Counted from the stretch's first letter, positions 14,889 to 24,650 are shown. The stretch is 64,000 bases of DNA from Sphingobacterium allocomposti (GCF_008124885.1 NZ_VNHX01000013.1:54482-118481), one strand, 5' to 3'. Notes: generated by a model from the letters alone, not told the origin. Numbers and translations: made by a program.

Positions 14889-17201
14889 TTATTGATTCAT
14901 TTCGTTGGTGTTTAGCGGATCGGAAAACGAATACGGAACATCTTGCGGACCGATACCGCGCTTGTAGTTTGGCTGTGCGTCCATATAGAAACGGATGTTC
15001 CCCCCTTCTTTCAGCTGCTGAATGGGAAGATAATTCGCATGGTACCTTTTTTTATTCCAGCGCACGTCGCGGATATAGTAGTTTTCCTCTCCTGTATTTT
15101 CGGAGGTGAGGGTTAGCGTTTTGCCGTTTTCGAAAAAGATTGTTGCTTTTTTAAACTGGGGCGAGCCAATAATGTATTCGCCCGATCCCGGGGCTACGGG
15201 ATAGAATCCCAATGACGAAAATACGTACCATGCCGATGTCTGCCCGTTGTCTTCATCGCCGCAATAACCGTCGGGCGTCGCCGAATACAGCTTGTCCATA
15301 ATCTGCCTCACCCAATATTGCGTCTTCCATGGCTGACCTGCATAGTTATATAGATAGGGCATATGTTGAATCGGCTGATTTCCATGGGCATATTGGCCCA
15401 TGTCCATGACCTGCATTTCCCGCATCTCGTGAATCATACTTCGGCTTTTCATTCCTTCGGTACTCGGTATAACGAAAACCGTATCCAGCATCTGAACAAA
15501 TCTATCCTTTCCACCCATCAGGTTAATCAACCCTTGCGGATCATGAAAAACGCAAAAGCTCCAATGCCAGGCGTTACCTTCTGTGTATTCGCGTGTCCAG
15601 CCGCTGGGGTCAAAGGGTTCGATAAACTTTCCGGATTTGTCCCGCGCCCGCATCAGGGCCGTCTGGTTGTCATACAGGCGCTGATAGTTTAGTGCGCGCT
15701 TGGCATAGGGCTCCAACTCGGATTCCGGCTTTCCCAACGCCTGACCAAACCGGTATATGCACCAGTCGGCGTATGCGTATTCGAGGGTACGGGCAACATT
15801 CTGGTTGATATCTTCCCCAAAAGGAATATATCCAAGCTGATTATACCAGTTGAATCCGGCGCGCCCCGTCGACGAATTCGTGGGATGCACGTGATTTGCC
15901 CCATGCAGAACGGCCTCCCAGAGTATGTCGGCATCATACCCTTTTAACCCTTGGAGATAAGCATCCGCCACGACCGAGGCAGAGTTGTTCCCAATCATGG
16001 ATGCCCGATGTCCGGGGCTTGCCCATTCCGGCAAAAATCCGCTTTCCTTATACGCATTGACGAGCCCCTCCTGCATTTTTTCGTTCATGGAAGGATAGAT
16101 AAAGTTCAATAGCGGAAAGAGACTTCTAAAGGTGTCCCAGAAACCCGTGTCAGTAAACAGGTAGCCCGGCAGCACCTCCCCGTTATAGGGGCTGTAGTGT
16201 ACACGCCGTCCTTCGGCATCGATCTCAGAAAGATCCCGCGGAAAGAGCGTCGCCCGATAGAGGCAGGAGTAAAAAGTCTTCAACTTTTCCGTGCGGTCGT
16301 CTTCGATCTTGATCTTTCCAAGGACCTCGTTCCACTCGGCTCTCCCCTCGGCTTTTATTTGCTCAAATTCCTTTCCCTTTACTTCTTTTAAATTCCGCTC
16401 GGCCTGTTCAAGGCTAATAAACGATGAGGCCACCCTAACATGAACCTGCTCACCTCTTTTTGTAGAAAAGCCAACAATAGCGCCACTATGGTCGGCCTCA
16501 ACCTCCGACGTGCGCTCCAGGAATTTTCCATCTCCCACCACCGTATTGAATGTAAATGGCTTATCAAATTCAATAACAAAGTAATTCTTAAAATTATCGG
16601 GCACGCCACCGCTGTTTTTGGTCGAATACCCGACGATCTTGTTCTCGGCAGGGATCACCTTGACAAAGGACCCCTTGTCAAAAGCATCAATAACAACAAA
16701 TGCACTATCACTATGGGGGAAAGTCAGCCTGAATATGGCGGCGCGGGATGTCGGGCTTAACTCCGCCCGAACGTCGTAGTCTGCAAGATATACACTATAA
16801 TAGTAGGGACTAGCCTCCTCGGCCTTATGAGAAAACCAGCTGGCCCGTTTTTCCTGGTCAAAATAGGGTGTTCCCGTCAACGGCATCAGGGCAAACTGTC
16901 CATAGTCATTATTCCAGGGGCTGGGCTGATGCGTCTGTTTGAATCCTTTGATCTTGTCTGCCGTATAGGTGTAAATCCACCCATCGCCCATGTTTCCTGT
17001 CTGTGGTGTCCAGAAGTTCATTCCCCACGGCCGGGCTATTGCCGGATAGGTGTTACCATGGGATAGTTCATATTTCGACAGGGTGCCGACCAGCGGATCC
17101 ACCAGATCAACAGGATCTTTTTGTTGTGCGTAACTTAGGTTTACCCCCGTCAATAGGCAATACAGAAGGGCGACCAGGTATAGGTTTCTCGTCGTATACA
17201 T
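14889..17201 (-). CDS. GH92 alpha-mannosidase, secreted
   Basis: 770 residues with a signal peptide ending near LSYAQQ (about 26). GH92 enzymes are calcium-dependent inverting exo-alpha-mannosidases of Bacteroidota. Family markers are VDPLVGT (about 34-40), HGNTYPAIARPWGMNFWTPQ, GFKQTHQPSPW, TDTGFWDTFRSLFPLLN, GNAWHWSFCVFHDPQGLI and the conserved DEDNGQTSAW at about 649-658 that includes acid/base-region residues. It should trim terminal mannose from alpha-mannans or N-glycans in the periplasm or at the cell surface. It is the first gene of an operon with the EEP hydrolase and is divergent from an AraC-type regulator 327 bases away. Confidence 0.93.
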   Translation of the reverse strand: MYTTRNLYLVALLYCLLTGVNLSYAQQKDPVDLVDPLVGTLSKYELSHGNTYPAIARPWGMNFWTPQTGNMGDGWIYTYTADKIKGFKQTHQPSPWNNDYGQFALMPLTGTPYFDQEKRASWFSHKAEEASPYYYSVYLADYDVRAELSPTSRAAIFRLTFPHSDSAFVVIDAFDKGSFVKVIPAENKIVGYSTKNSGGVPDNFKNYFVIEFDKPFTFNTVVGDGKFLERTSEVEADHSGAIVGFSTKRGEQVHVRVASSFISLEQAERNLKEVKGKEFEQIKAEGRAEWNEVLGKIKIEDDRTEKLKTFYSCLYRATLFPRDLSEIDAEGRRVHYSPYNGEVLPGYLFTDTGFWDTFRSLFPLLNFIYPSMNEKMQEGLVNAYKESGFLPEWASPGHRASMIGNNSASVVADAYLQGLKGYDADILWEAVLHGANHVHPTNSSTGRAGFNWYNQLGYIPFGEDINQNVARTLEYAYADWCIYRFGQALGKPESELEPYAKRALNYQRLYDNQTALMRARDKSGKFIEPFDPSGWTREYTEGNAWHWSFCVFHDPQGLINLMGGKDRFVQMLDTVFVIPSTEGMKSRSMIHEMREMQVMDMGQYAHGNQPIQHMPYLYNYAGQPWKTQYWVRQIMDKLYSATPDGYCGDEDNGQTSAWYVFSSLGFYPVAPGSGEYIIGSPQFKKATIFFENGKTLTLTSENTGEENYYIRDVRWNKKRYHANYLPIQQLKEGGNIRFYMDAQPNYKRGIGPQDVPYSFSDPLNTNEMNQ

Positions 17202-17528
17202 AACTTGTTACAATTAATTTTTTACATTCATAAAGGTTGCTTAAACGGTTTAGAATAAGCAAAAAGCAATTAAAGGTACAATATATCCGGCAGGAGACCC
17301 ACCGTGGGAACGAATAAGATTGTAAAAAAATCAATACGTTTTTCCGTACGTCCTATTGTCTAACGGTACTTTCCGCCTTATTAGGTCAAAAAACAAACTA
17401 TTCGCGTAACGCTTTTCTTGAACATTTTCTTGGTTCGCTTTTTTTTTGTTATTTAGATTATATTTAAATAATTGATCAGACCATTATTTCGGGCAAACAG
17501 TTTGCGAAACCATTCAAGGGAAAAAGGG
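17202..17528. other. Divergent region between the GH92 operon and araC-type gene
   Basis: 327 AT-rich bases. It must hold both promoters, but no clean TTTG/TAnnTTTG pair was found. A short palindrome CCCAC/GTGGG lies at about 17299-17310 and could be a regulator site. Confidence 0.35.
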
Positions 17529-18464
17529 ATGAAGGAAAACAGTACGCAACCGCTCGCAGAGCAGTCGTTTCATAAAGGTTTAGGGGCCGTTGCCAGCAGA
17601 TGTATCCTGATGGCGGAAGACATGGAGATCCGTGAATATCAGGTGTATTATACGGCAGACCAAACCGTGCGCTTTCGGCATGAAGGCGGCCGTAAAATAG
17701 AAGTAATCCTTTTTTTTCAGCCTTTGTCCGTCCCAGGCACTGTCCAACAGCGGAAGTTTATCTATCTGGGAAACCGTCTATATGTATATTATCAAGCGAT
17801 GGATTCCGATGTGGAGTTACATTTTAAGAAAGACGTGACGTATCAATACATCCGTATTTTGCTGGACAAGGATACAATAAACCATGTGCCCCCATCTGCT
17901 GCTATCGCGACAGGATTTGTAGATGCGATCCATGGTGGCTACTCCGCGATGCTGGCTGAACAGGGGATAGAGCTTGCTCCGGCGATGAAGGAGGTGATAC
18001 AATATATACAGGGTTTTTCGGCTATATCGATTAGCGCTTACTTTTATATAAAAAGTCAGGTATATCTCTTGATGGGGCTTATTTTTGAGAATGTGGCTGC
18101 TAGGAAGCACGAAGAGACGGCCGCCGACTACCCCCTTAAGACGGGGGATCTCCAAAAGCTCCACAGCGTGAAGGCTTTTATCACGGCTAATGCCGAACGG
18201 TTTTATACGATCGAACAGCTGGCGAAAGAATTTTCAATGAACGCATCCAAGCTGAAAAAGGGTTTCAAACGTCTGTTCGGCATGGGTGTATTTGAGTATA
18301 CGGCACGGGTACGTATGAACACAGCCCTTGAGCTGATCCAGAACACCGGATTATCTTTCAAGGAGATCGCTTTTCAAGTGGGATATTCTGCGCCCTCGTC
18401 GTTTACCGTGGCCTTCAAACGGCAGTTTGGAAAGGCGCCCCGCTACTTTAGACCGACTTCCTAA
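17529..18464 (+). CDS. AraC family transcriptional regulator
   Basis: 311 residues from the ATG at 17529; the frame is open further up only to a TTG at 17472, which I reject. The N-terminal 200 residues form a sensor part I do not recognise. The C-terminal AraC domain (about 210-308) has two helix-turn-helix units: YTIEQLAKEFSMNASKLKKG and LSFKEIAFQVGYSAPSSFTV, with the family ending FKRQFGKAPRYFR. Because it is divergent from the GH92/EEP operon it probably controls that operon in response to a glycan or its product. A bidirectional terminator separates it from the convergent S9 peptidase gene. Confidence 0.9.
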   Translation: MKENSTQPLAEQSFHKGLGAVASRCILMAEDMEIREYQVYYTADQTVRFRHEGGRKIEVILFFQPLSVPGTVQQRKFIYLGNRLYVYYQAMDSDVELHFKKDVTYQYIRILLDKDTINHVPPSAAIATGFVDAIHGGYSAMLAEQGIELAPAMKEVIQYIQGFSAISISAYFYIKSQVYLLMGLIFENVAARKHEETAADYPLKTGDLQKLHSVKAFITANAERFYTIEQLAKEFSMNASKLKKGFKRLFGMGVFEYTARVRMNTALELIQNTGLSFKEIAFQVGYSAPSSFTVAFKRQFGKAPRYFRPTS

Positions 18465-18485
18465 AACGGCTCCGCATAGAAGACG

Positions 18486-18522
18486 AAAAAGCCTGCCTTC
18501 ATCAGATGAAGGCAGGCTTTAT
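18486..18522. terminator. Bidirectional terminator between araC-type gene and S9 peptidase
   Basis: Near-perfect hairpin: GCCTGCCTTCATC (18491-18503) with GATGAAGGCAGGC (18505-18517), A-run before and T-run after. Confidence 0.85.
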
Positions 18523-18544
18523 TGGGGACGCGGGAATCGCAGGA

Positions 18545-20812
18545 CTAATGTAGATGTTTGCTGAAAAAGCCCATCATTGCCTTATAAAACTCGATCTGAT
18601 TTTCCTCTTTACCAAATCCATGCCCTTCATCGTATTTTACCATGTAAGGGACGTCCACACCTTTTTCCCGGAGTGCCTTCACGATCTGGTCTGCTTCGGA
18701 AATCTTAACCCGTGGGTCGTTTGCCCCCTGAACAACAAACAGAGGAGCTTTGATCTTGTCGATATGGAACAATGGGGAAACTTCTTTGGCAATATTGGCT
18801 TCTTCCTCATTATCCAGGTCGTACCAGATTTCATACAACATGTCTTTGTAAGGCTTCCAATATTCAGGGATAGAACTCATTAACGTGAAGATATTCGAAA
18901 CGCCGACGTAGTCGACACCCGCTTTATAAAGGTCGGGCGTCTTTGTCAGTCCGCGAAGTACAGCGTATCCGCCATGGCTCGCACCGTAAATGGCAATATT
19001 ATCTTTATCCGCCCACCCTTGCTCGATAGCGTATTGGATACCGTCCTCTACGTCGTCCATAGCTTTGCGTCCGATCTGCTTAAGTCCGGCGCGGAGGAAT
19101 TCTTTGCCGTATCCTCCGGAGATCCGGAAGTTCACCTGTAGGGTTGCGTAGCCGCGGCTGGCGAACAGCTGTGTTTCGGGGTTGAAGCCCCAGCTGTCGC
19201 GTATTCCCTGCGGCCCGCCGTGAGGATTGACAATAAGCGGTACCTTTTTACCTTCCAGCGCTTCCTTGGGCAGCGTAATATAACCGTGAACGGTCAGTCC
19301 ATCCCGGGATTTGAAGGTAATCGGCCGCATTTCCGCCATATCTTCTTCTTTTAACTGCGGCATCAGGTCTACTAACAGGGTGGTCTTACCGGTCTTGGTA
19401 TCGTAATGATAGTAACGTCCATACAGTTTATCGCTCTGCACGACGACCAGCAATTGGTCTTCGTTGTCGGTTTTTCCGGCAATCGCAAACTCATAGCCTT
19501 TAAATTTCTTATCGAGGTCCGCGTATATCTTTTTAAATGTCTGGCTGACAGGCTGGACGACCACCTTTTCGCCTTCATATCCGACGAAATCTACCTCCCA
19601 GTTTCTTTTGCGGGAAAGCGAAATCAGATTAGCGTCATAGTCCTTGTTTGCATAAATTTCCTTCAGAACCTTCTTGGCTTTTAGGTCGTAGAGAACGATT
19701 CTTGTTTTATCCGAATCAAGATTCGTCAATACATAGGCCTCGTCCGGATTTTCTGATGCGTAATTGAAAGATACGACGCCAAAAGTTTCGTCCCATTTTG
19801 TCGTATGAAGAAGTTCAAACTCTTTCGCTCCTTGAGGCTTGTAAAAAAACTGCGCATTAACACCGTTTAGCATTTTGGCGTAACCGCGCAAATTGCCGTC
19901 CTTGTCGAATTCATAGCCGACAATGGCATTAGCCGGATCGTCGTTCGTAAACAGCTTTTCCATGGCTCCGGTATGAATATTGACTTTATATGGCTCGAAA
20001 ACCTGCTTATTGTCTTTATTCATCTGGATAATAATATAATCTTTTTGCTCTTTCAGCATGTTTAAGATCGATGCCTGGACGCCTTCGAAAGGTGTAAGAT
20101 CAATATTGTTGCTACCATCCAGATTAATCGCATAGAGGTGGTAGTTCTCATTTCCGCCCTGATCCATGACATAAACCAGCCGTTCGTCGTTGATCCAGCC
20201 CATGCCGCGGATAAGCTCGTCTTTTTCCTCGATCGCCCGCACAACTTTACCTGTAGCCACTTCTTTTACCATTACGTGCCGCTTGTTTTTATCATCTTTC
20301 TCCCGATAGGAAATGTACTTGCCGTTGGGCGACAGCTGAAAGCCCGAAGTTTTAGGTTTGGCGAAGTAATCCTCGACGCTATAGGTATAGTTTCCGGCAT
20401 CCAGCGCTATCAGAGATGCAATCTGCTCTTTAGTTGACACAAGGGTAGTATCTCCGGGTTTGGTCACAGTCGTTTTTTCCAGCACTAAAGGAAATTCCTG
20501 TCCGGCCTGACTGTAAGTGCCGGTAATTTTATTCTCAGCAAGTGTACCGGTGTATTTAATTCCCGCTTGATCAATTGTCAACGTGAGCGTGTTATCTTCG
20601 AAAGCAACCTGTGAAACAGGAATTCCGGCCGCACCCTGTAGAGGTACGTCCATAGTGGCCTGGAGAGCATCTTCGCTACCGGTCACATGAAAGATAATTT
20701 CTATGGAGGTGCCCTGAACATCTAACGTTCCTTTCCAGTCACCCTTGATTTGCGCAATTGTACTCTTCATCCCCAAAAGTACAAATACGATAGAAAATAA
20801 AATTTGTTTCAT
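18545..20812 (-). CDS. S9 family prolyl-oligopeptidase-like secreted peptidase
   Basis: 755 residues, signal peptide ending STIAQ (about 21). Residues about 22-112 form an extra all-beta domain ahead of the usual fold. A beta-propeller follows (about 145-480), then the alpha/beta-hydrolase domain (about 490-755) with the triad S612 in YGASHGG, D699 in GANDPRV and H731 in DEGHGF. The HGGP motif (531-534) supplies the oxyanion region. All catalytic residues are present. It should cleave short peptides in the periplasm, probably at exopeptidase or proline-related sites. It is monocistronic, convergent with the AraC gene. Confidence 0.92.
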   Translation of the reverse strand: MKQILFSIVFVLLGMKSTIAQIKGDWKGTLDVQGTSIEIIFHVTGSEDALQATMDVPLQGAAGIPVSQVAFEDNTLTLTIDQAGIKYTGTLAENKITGTYSQAGQEFPLVLEKTTVTKPGDTTLVSTKEQIASLIALDAGNYTYSVEDYFAKPKTSGFQLSPNGKYISYREKDDKNKRHVMVKEVATGKVVRAIEEKDELIRGMGWINDERLVYVMDQGGNENYHLYAINLDGSNNIDLTPFEGVQASILNMLKEQKDYIIIQMNKDNKQVFEPYKVNIHTGAMEKLFTNDDPANAIVGYEFDKDGNLRGYAKMLNGVNAQFFYKPQGAKEFELLHTTKWDETFGVVSFNYASENPDEAYVLTNLDSDKTRIVLYDLKAKKVLKEIYANKDYDANLISLSRKRNWEVDFVGYEGEKVVVQPVSQTFKKIYADLDKKFKGYEFAIAGKTDNEDQLLVVVQSDKLYGRYYHYDTKTGKTTLLVDLMPQLKEEDMAEMRPITFKSRDGLTVHGYITLPKEALEGKKVPLIVNPHGGPQGIRDSWGFNPETQLFASRGYATLQVNFRISGGYGKEFLRAGLKQIGRKAMDDVEDGIQYAIEQGWADKDNIAIYGASHGGYAVLRGLTKTPDLYKAGVDYVGVSNIFTLMSSIPEYWKPYKDMLYEIWYDLDNEEEANIAKEVSPLFHIDKIKAPLFVVQGANDPRVKISEADQIVKALREKGVDVPYMVKYDEGHGFGKEENQIEFYKAMMGFFSKHLH

Positions 20813-21020
20813 ATTTAGTTTTTTGTTTCTCTATTGGTAGAATAAATATCACATTTGTTACAACAAAAGGGAAAAGTTTTTTTAAAATGTCGGTTAGTAC
20901 CCGATCTGGCATCGCTACCGGGGTCCTCATCCGAAATCGGGCGGAGTGACTGCTTCCTCTTCTTTGCGGCCTTTGAGGCGGATGCTTTAAACGTGAATCT
21001 GATCGTGGTACCCACGCACG

Positions 21021-22211
21021 TTACTGTTGGTTCCCGGCCGGTTTTTTACGGCCTTCGCGTTTCACGGATTTTTTACGTTTATTCCACCATAGTATGTATC
21101 CCGTTATGGGGAGACTTGCACAGAAAAGAGAGATGACGCAGGCGAGTATTTTCGTGCCTAGTTCACCGATACTTCCGGTATGGAGATCGAAATTTAACGA
21201 ACCGGCCTTCTCTCCTCCGGTCAGCCGGCCGCTATCTATCACCTGCTCGACGCGCCCGGTGCTACGATCAACGTAATACCACTTAAACGTTCCGCTCCGT
21301 TTTTCCTCCATACGCACCTGCACATCGATAAGAGGGCTTTCAGGGCCACGGAGGCGGACCGACATGATGCCTGCATCGGGATGTTTACACAGAAGATAAT
21401 GCAGCGTATTGTCCATCGTATCATCGAAAAGCAATGGCACCTGTCGGCCTTGGACCTGTCGGTCCGACGTATCTCGGACCGTACCTGGGGCTACGAGGTT
21501 AAAGAAGCCGACGTATACCTTTTTGAAACCCGGAAAGCTATAGACGAGGCCTGTAACTCCAAGAACCAGAGCGACAAAGAAGCTGTAGAATCCGAGGACA
21601 TTATGTAGATCGTAGTTCAGCCGCTTCCACTTTGCTTTGGTATCTATCCACAAACTTCTTTTCAGCGTCTTCCGCTTTCTGTTTTTAGGCCACCACAGGA
21701 CTATCCCTGTCAGGAGCAGTATTACAAATACGGCGGTGCTATAGCCGACGGCCGCGTGTCCGTACGTCTTTCCGAGCAACAGGTTCATGTGAAGCTGTAA
21801 TACCAGCTGGAAGAACTCGGTTCTGGAATCTTCAAGCGCGGCCAGCTTGCCCGTATACGGGTCAAGAAATACACGTTTATAGTACCTATAATAATTCCAA
21901 TGTCCAACGGCGGCTTCGTCCGTCGCCATGGCACGGAAGATCCATGTGCGGTTTCGGGCCGGGTATATGTCTACGCGCGAGACGCGCTCTCCCTGCGGTA
22001 GATATGATTCTGCCGACCGGATCAGCTCCGTTAGAGGCTTTGGCTGCTGCCCACCGCCAACCTGGTTCAGGAAATATTTTTCCGGATAAAATAACAGTTT
22101 CAGTTCGTCGTGGAAGCAATAAATGGCTCCGCTCAAGCTCACGAGAAACACGACGGTTCCTGTAACGATGCCGAGCCATTTATGCAGCCAGAGAAGTCCC
22201 TTTCGAATCAC
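21021..22211 (-). CDS. PepSY-associated transmembrane protein (iron-uptake linked)
   Basis: 396 residues, inner-membrane protein. MIRKGLLWLHKWLGIVTGTV is the typical PepSY-TM start with the LHxWLG motif in the first membrane helix (about 13-33). Further helices lie at about 140-165, 195-217 and 350-375, and two PepSY-like periplasmic segments lie between them (about 35-130 and 235-345). Proteins of this family often sit beside siderophore receptors and are thought to reduce ferric siderophores or help their transfer. The gene starts 2 bases after the stop of the TonB receptor, so the two are surely co-transcribed. Confidence 0.9.
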   Translation of the reverse strand: MIRKGLLWLHKWLGIVTGTVVFLVSLSGAIYCFHDELKLLFYPEKYFLNQVGGGQQPKPLTELIRSAESYLPQGERVSRVDIYPARNRTWIFRAMATDEAAVGHWNYYRYYKRVFLDPYTGKLAALEDSRTEFFQLVLQLHMNLLLGKTYGHAAVGYSTAVFVILLLTGIVLWWPKNRKRKTLKRSLWIDTKAKWKRLNYDLHNVLGFYSFFVALVLGVTGLVYSFPGFKKVYVGFFNLVAPGTVRDTSDRQVQGRQVPLLFDDTMDNTLHYLLCKHPDAGIMSVRLRGPESPLIDVQVRMEEKRSGTFKWYYVDRSTGRVEQVIDSGRLTGGEKAGSLNFDLHTGSIGELGTKILACVISLFCASLPITGYILWWNKRKKSVKREGRKKPAGNQQ

Positions 22212-22213
22212 GT

Positions 22214-24550
22214 TTAAAATCTGTAGTTGATATTAAGAGACATGTTCGCTCCCTCTCCTTTTACATAGTTCGCATCGGTTGCGGACGACTGGCTGTACAA
22301 CGTATAATAGTCCATATTAAAGACATTTGCTATCCCCAGCCCTAACGACCACTGTCTCGTTAGCTTGTACCCTGCGTTGAAATGAAAGAGGTCGATAGCT
22401 GTTACAGGGCCTTCGTTTCCGAGGTATACACCGTTTTGGTTCGGCTCGAACCGATCCCTTTTGCCTGTGTGCACCCAGGAAAGCTGTAAATCGAGCGCGC
22501 GATTCGGTGTATAATTGATGTAAGCAGTGGCCTTGCGCGGCATAATGCGGCTTCCGCCGAGGTAAACCTTCGTTCCGTCATCCTGTTTGGCTTTGCCTTC
22601 TACGAACGAATATGTTCCGCCTAACGTCCATTGCGCCGACAGCCTCGTATCCACCGCAAATTCATATCCATAAACCCGTTCCGGGGCGCGCTCGGGGAAA
22701 AAGTATCCCCGTTCATCGGCCTTGAGATTTACACCCAGCTTGGAAGTACTGATAAAGTATGCGGCGGAAAAATTAAAAATACCAATATGGCTGGAGAACC
22801 CCGCCTCGTAGTTGTTTGTGACAATCGGATCTGTCTGTATGTTCTTCAGGTCGCTATCGGTGGCTGCACGGACGATCCGGCCGAGCTCATTGATTGTAAA
22901 TCCCTGCGAGAAACTGATGAACGGATTAAAAAATCCATATTTATTATAGCGTAGTCCTGCATTAAACGTGGTGCCTCTGTAAGGAATGATTCCTCCCTGT
23001 ACGGCGATGCTACCCTCACTTCCGGGCCCTGTCGGCAACGTGGTAAAGTCTTTGATCTCTACCGAGGCATCTTCGTAGCGCACCCCTCCTTTAAAGATGA
23101 GGTTTTCCAGCACATTCACGGTAAGCTGCGCAAAAGGTGCATAATTGAACATGTTCATCTTGGGGACAAACACGCGGCCGTCTGTGAGGTCCTGATAGGT
23201 GACATCGTTTAAAAGATCAAGACCATAGGTTACCTCTGCCTGTAATCTCCCAACATGAAATGGGGTATTTAAGTCAGCGCGGAATCCCTTTTTTGACGAG
23301 TTGATCTGCGACTGTCCGGGGCCGTACCATGAGTTTGCCCTTTCCACGTAGCGGTTCATGGAGCGAAACGTATTATAAAACGCGGAGAGGTGAAGCGATG
23401 TATGTCCAAATACGCCATCGCGGGAATACATGAGCATAGCGTTGTGGTTATAGCGTGTCCCGGTGTTGGCGCCGGGATCTTTTCCCGGAATGCCGATCGT
23501 TGGCGTTTCTCCATACTTCCCGTTTTGGCTAATGTAACGCGCATGCTGTAAGCTATTAAAAAAATTGTAGACGAGGGAAAGGTTCGAACGGTCGTCAATA
23601 TCATATCCTAGTTTTAAGAAGGCGTTGTATTGGTTGTTGTTGGACAAGCCGTCGGTCTGTCCGACGGGCACGCCATCTCCGTCGCGCTGAAGTCCTGTAT
23701 AGTCAAAAGCACCGCTGGCGGTGTAGCTGAATTTGTTTTTCCGTCCATACAATGTTTGTACAAACCGATATCCTCCCGTCTCGCTTGCGTGATAAGGATT
23801 TAATGTACCACGAATGGTTGTGCTTCCGCCAAGTACGGGAGCGCCGGGGTTGTTCTTCTTCGTTATGTAATTAATTATTCCTCCTGCAGATCCGTTACCG
23901 TAAATGGAGGTGGCTCCTTTAATCACCTCAACGCGTTCGATAACACCCGGATCGATAGAACGGATATCGCGCGCCCCGTTCATGAGCGGCGTGGATTGAG
24001 GAATACCGTCGATAAGGACTAAAACGGCACGTCCTCTGAGTGTCTGTCCCGAGTTTGTTCCCTTGGGCGTTGCGACCCCCAGCCCCGGTATGGTGTTTCC
24101 CAAAACGCTTGCAATATTGGTGCTGATCTGGCTTTGCGCTTCAATTTCTTTTGCGGTCAGTATAGATATAGAAGATGGTATTGTGGAGATACTTTCAGGC
24201 TTACGGCCCGCTGTGACCACGACTTCATCGAGGTTTCGCTGATCGCCCATACGAAGTTCAAGAGGGGCATTTAATGTGTCTACGGCGACGCGGTGGACTC
24301 TGTCGGGGAGCCCCGAGTACGATACCCGAACCTGGAACACCTTGGTGGCAGGTCTGGCGAAACGTATCCTCCCGTAATTGTCCGTTAAGCCCTGATGTTT
24401 ACCATCAATCCATACGTTCGCGTTTTCGAGCGCTTCGTGCTGCGCATTCCGTACGGACAGCTGAACCTCCTGCGCTACGACCATCACGTTTGAAGTGACC
24501 AATAACGCGAGAAGCCACGTTTTCCTTGACTGCTTGTTTCTAAATACCAT
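22214..24550 (-). CDS. TonB-dependent siderophore-type receptor
   Basis: 778 residues, signal peptide ending MVVAQ (about 27). A carboxypeptidase-D-like beta domain covers about 28-105, then the plug (about 106-235: LDEVVVTAGRK, SQISTNIASVLGNTIPGLGV, TLRGRAVLVLIDGIPQSTPL, IKGATSIYGNGSAGGIINYI), then a 22-strand barrel ending with NINYRF, whose terminal F is the outer-membrane assembly signal. The plug and the PepSY gene behind it point to ferric-siderophore uptake. The promoter has a TATATTTG -7 box, and a 17-bp dyad sits at and above the -33 position, a likely regulator site; it does not look like a Fur box. Confidence 0.92.
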   Translation of the reverse strand: MVFRNKQSRKTWLLALLVTSNVMVVAQEVQLSVRNAQHEALENANVWIDGKHQGLTDNYGRIRFARPATKVFQVRVSYSGLPDRVHRVAVDTLNAPLELRMGDQRNLDEVVVTAGRKPESISTIPSSISILTAKEIEAQSQISTNIASVLGNTIPGLGVATPKGTNSGQTLRGRAVLVLIDGIPQSTPLMNGARDIRSIDPGVIERVEVIKGATSIYGNGSAGGIINYITKKNNPGAPVLGGSTTIRGTLNPYHASETGGYRFVQTLYGRKNKFSYTASGAFDYTGLQRDGDGVPVGQTDGLSNNNQYNAFLKLGYDIDDRSNLSLVYNFFNSLQHARYISQNGKYGETPTIGIPGKDPGANTGTRYNHNAMLMYSRDGVFGHTSLHLSAFYNTFRSMNRYVERANSWYGPGQSQINSSKKGFRADLNTPFHVGRLQAEVTYGLDLLNDVTYQDLTDGRVFVPKMNMFNYAPFAQLTVNVLENLIFKGGVRYEDASVEIKDFTTLPTGPGSEGSIAVQGGIIPYRGTTFNAGLRYNKYGFFNPFISFSQGFTINELGRIVRAATDSDLKNIQTDPIVTNNYEAGFSSHIGIFNFSAAYFISTSKLGVNLKADERGYFFPERAPERVYGYEFAVDTRLSAQWTLGGTYSFVEGKAKQDDGTKVYLGGSRIMPRKATAYINYTPNRALDLQLSWVHTGKRDRFEPNQNGVYLGNEGPVTAIDLFHFNAGYKLTRQWSLGLGIANVFNMDYYTLYSQSSATDANYVKGEGANMSLNINYRF

Positions 24551-24582
24551 CTTTTCTTATTTAGACTTGTTAAAAATTGAGC

Positions 24583-24590
24583 CAAATATA
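24583..24590 (-). promoter_or_regulatory. -7 box of TonB receptor/PepSY operon
   Basis: TATATTTG on the minus strand fits TAnnTTTG exactly. The -33 position falls at about 24611-24614 (GTA/TGTA), a poor match, at the edge of the dyad. Transcription should start near 24577, about 27 bases before the ATG. Confidence 0.55.
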
Positions 24591-24610
24591 GAAAAGATTT
24601 TGAAATGTGT

Positions 24611-24650
24611 TACACCATCTTTTAAAATTATCTTTTTAAAAGATGGTGTA
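24611..24650. promoter_or_regulatory. 17-bp perfect inverted repeat upstream of TonB receptor operon
   Basis: TACACCATCTTTTAAAA (24611-24627) and its exact reverse complement (24634-24650) flank TTATCT. It starts at the -33 position of the receptor promoter and ends 84 bases after the helicase stop. No T-tract follows on either strand, so an operator or mRNA-end hairpin is more likely than a normal terminator. A 11/12 match to the arm (ATACCATCTTTT) recurs at 24544-24555 over the receptor start codon. Confidence 0.55.

Noticed and set aside
17472..17528. TTG-start extension of the AraC gene
   Set aside because: The added 19 residues have no AraC features; the ATG at 17529 is a better start.
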